A stretch of DNA of 64,000 nt from NCBI RefSeq assembly GCF_033807575.1, contig NC_084721.1, positions 3,906,001-3,970,000 of the forward strand, given 5' to 3'. Shown here in pieces: positions 62,370-64,000 of this stretch. The stretch's first letter is position 1; each line of letters opens with the position of its first letter. Made by a program: the position numbers and the translations under genes. Source of the DNA: Cydia pomonella (taxonomy: Eukaryota > Arthropoda > Insecta > Lepidoptera > Tortricidae). The notes beneath the pieces were generated by a model. It made no database searches. It saw only the letters and a list, made by a program, of their open reading frames with translations, and was not told the DNA's origin.

Positions 62370-64000
62370 TTTTATATTTTTCGCTTTACAAAAATACCCA
62401 AAAACATTAATTATTCGTTTCCGAAACACAAATTAGAAATCTTCTTACGTTAAACACATGTCACATCACTTGCTAAAATATTCATTTAATAAATTATTTT
62501 ATTTTATTTACAGCGGTTCGCAAGCGGAGCGCATTAAATAAGCGCCATACGTGAAGCACGATTCGTTGACAACTGGTTGACATTGACATCACTGACAGGT
62601 GAAGTCACACTGACAGCATGTTTTTTTTCTTTGCAAAATGGTGGCATCGATTATTTTAGTCAAAGGCTCCACATACGTGCGGGAATCACAGAGTTAAGAA
62701 TTCGCATGCAAGCGTGGAGCCTTTCTTCAAAGATTTGACCCACTCATGCAATACATACAAAGATACCAATAAGATACTAACAAGTCAAATAAAGGCGATG
62801 TTTTAAGGAAAGCAAAAATTGATTTATGTCACTTTAGTTATTTGTGCAACAAGAGTGGAAAGTTGTTTTTCTTGAAATTGTTGATTTTGAGTCCCGAGTA
62901 AGCGGAAGATTATATAATTGAAAATTCTAAGTTAGAATCTTGAGCGTAGCGAGGGACTCAAAAACACGAGATGTATATAAAATAACTTTGCTCTCGTGTG
63001 ACACATACAACTTTTCACCTTAGTAGTGAGAACATATTAAAGGCTAAAAAATTCAACATCGAATAAAGTTAACCATTTATTTACATTCATGAATAAAAGG
63101 CATCATCATTATGACGAAAGCTTCTAGAAATATTCCTGTATTCATGGCCTTCACTAAATTAAAAAGCTACTTGTCTTACTCCCTGGAGTGACGAAAATAG
63201 GCTTGTTCCAGCTGCTGAGGTGAAAAATTAATTTCCATTGTAATCGTTTTGTATTTTTGGACAATCATTCATACGTCCGCCTTTCACGATCTTGTAAACG
63301 TTTTTATAACGCCCATGTGTTCTATTCGCTATGTGCACGACTGTCACGCAACCTAGCGTCCGCAAGTCTAGGGGAAAACGTCAATTCACTACATCTTATC
63401 AAACTACTCCAAAACTAAAAACTACAGAACAGATTTTCATCTATCAATATAATGAATCTTGAGGAAAGTTTAGGTATATAACTTGTTAGGGTTTTGTGTA
63501 AATTGTTTGAAATATAACGATGCTGTTAGAAAAAATCACGCTGGCTAGGAGCTTTAATCGAAAACGCTGCCTAATCAGTTTGAGCTATAACAACACAATG
63601 TATGGTGGGATTGTCTCTCTTTCATATGTCTACAAAAAAGTCCGCGACGTTGAATGTATATATTTTAAGGATAACTTACTATACCCATTCTTAACTTCTA
63701 GAAAAAGATGACATAGTATGTGGCATTTACACGGATACAGTATTAATAATTATCAAATTCAATATGTTAGTTATATTAAGCATTTCATACAGATTACAAT
63801 GGTCCCTTACACCATACAATTTAAATGAATATTTCAGGAGTAATCGTAAATGAAAGTTTCACTTCGAGCAATATAACTTGTATGAAATGTTCAAGACGCT
63901 CTCCGCAGTTATAATTTTTAGCACCTTATGCGCTGGGATATCGCTTTACTTACACCCGCCATGCACTTCGCACGGTCCCAATATTGAAAATACTGGGTAC
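62370..64000. other. upstream region of GNPAT, no other gene recognised
   Basis: The promoter of GNPAT should lie here, probably within 62370-62600, but no core element stands out. Beyond it are a small inverted-repeat element (62662-62724) and a block with GAGTCCCGAGTAAGCG and CTTGAGCGTAGCGAGGGACT (about 62830-63020). The 63-codon frame at 63520 shows no domain. Confidence 0.45.
62662..62724. repeat. short inverted repeat with AAAGGCTCCAC ends
   Basis: AAAGGCTCCACATACGTGCG pairs imperfectly with CGCATGCAAGCGTGGAGCCTTT. About 300 bp upstream of the GNPAT start. Confidence 0.6.

Overview
The window is nuclear DNA from an insect, most probably a moth or butterfly (Lepidoptera). The inference rests on small exons in AT-rich introns, two genes of clear insect type, tRNA-derived SINEs and many short inverted-repeat elements of the kind common in lepidopteran genomes, a mariner element, and two non-LTR retrotransposons. 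The species cannot be named from sequence alone.

Two conserved genes dominate and converge on each other. On the plus strand, 10793-37425 holds a 21-exon gene for Golgi alpha-mannosidase II (GH38). Every exon joins in phase, giving 3543 nt and 1180 residues with a type II membrane anchor and all GH38 catalytic motifs. On the minus strand, 62369-45021 holds an 11-exon gene for dihydroxyacetone-phosphate acyltransferase (GNPAT), 2013 nt and 670 residues, with the HX4D and EGTRSR acyltransferase motifs and a C-terminal ARL that fits a peroxisomal PTS1 signal. The two enzymes have unrelated roles (N-glycan trimming in the Golgi, and the first step of ether-lipid synthesis in peroxisomes). I see only physical proximity, not a shared pathway.

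Layout: 1-10792 is repeat-rich upstream sequence. It holds a possible two-exon minus-strand small membrane protein gene (5132-4147), a frameshifted coding-like patch (1679-2061), several small inverted-repeat elements and a 5'-truncated LINE with an intact RT-RNase H frame (7863-10133). 10793-37425 is the mannosidase gene; its introns carry a hAT-type MITE with an 8-bp target duplication, a second LINE with a 911-codon frame, SINEs, an intact mariner, a pair of 466-bp foldback elements and a 33-bp minisatellite. 37426-45020 is intergenic and filled with MITEs. 45021-62369 is GNPAT, whose introns hold further MITEs and a 121-bp tandem array. 62370-64000 is upstream of GNPAT and shows no recognised gene.

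The most distinctive feature is repeated partial duplication of exons into the intron just downstream of the parent exon: exons 14, 15 and 19 of the mannosidase gene and exon 10 of GNPAT. Some copies keep splice-compatible phases. I found no undescribed multi-gene system; the exon-duplication pattern is the best lead.
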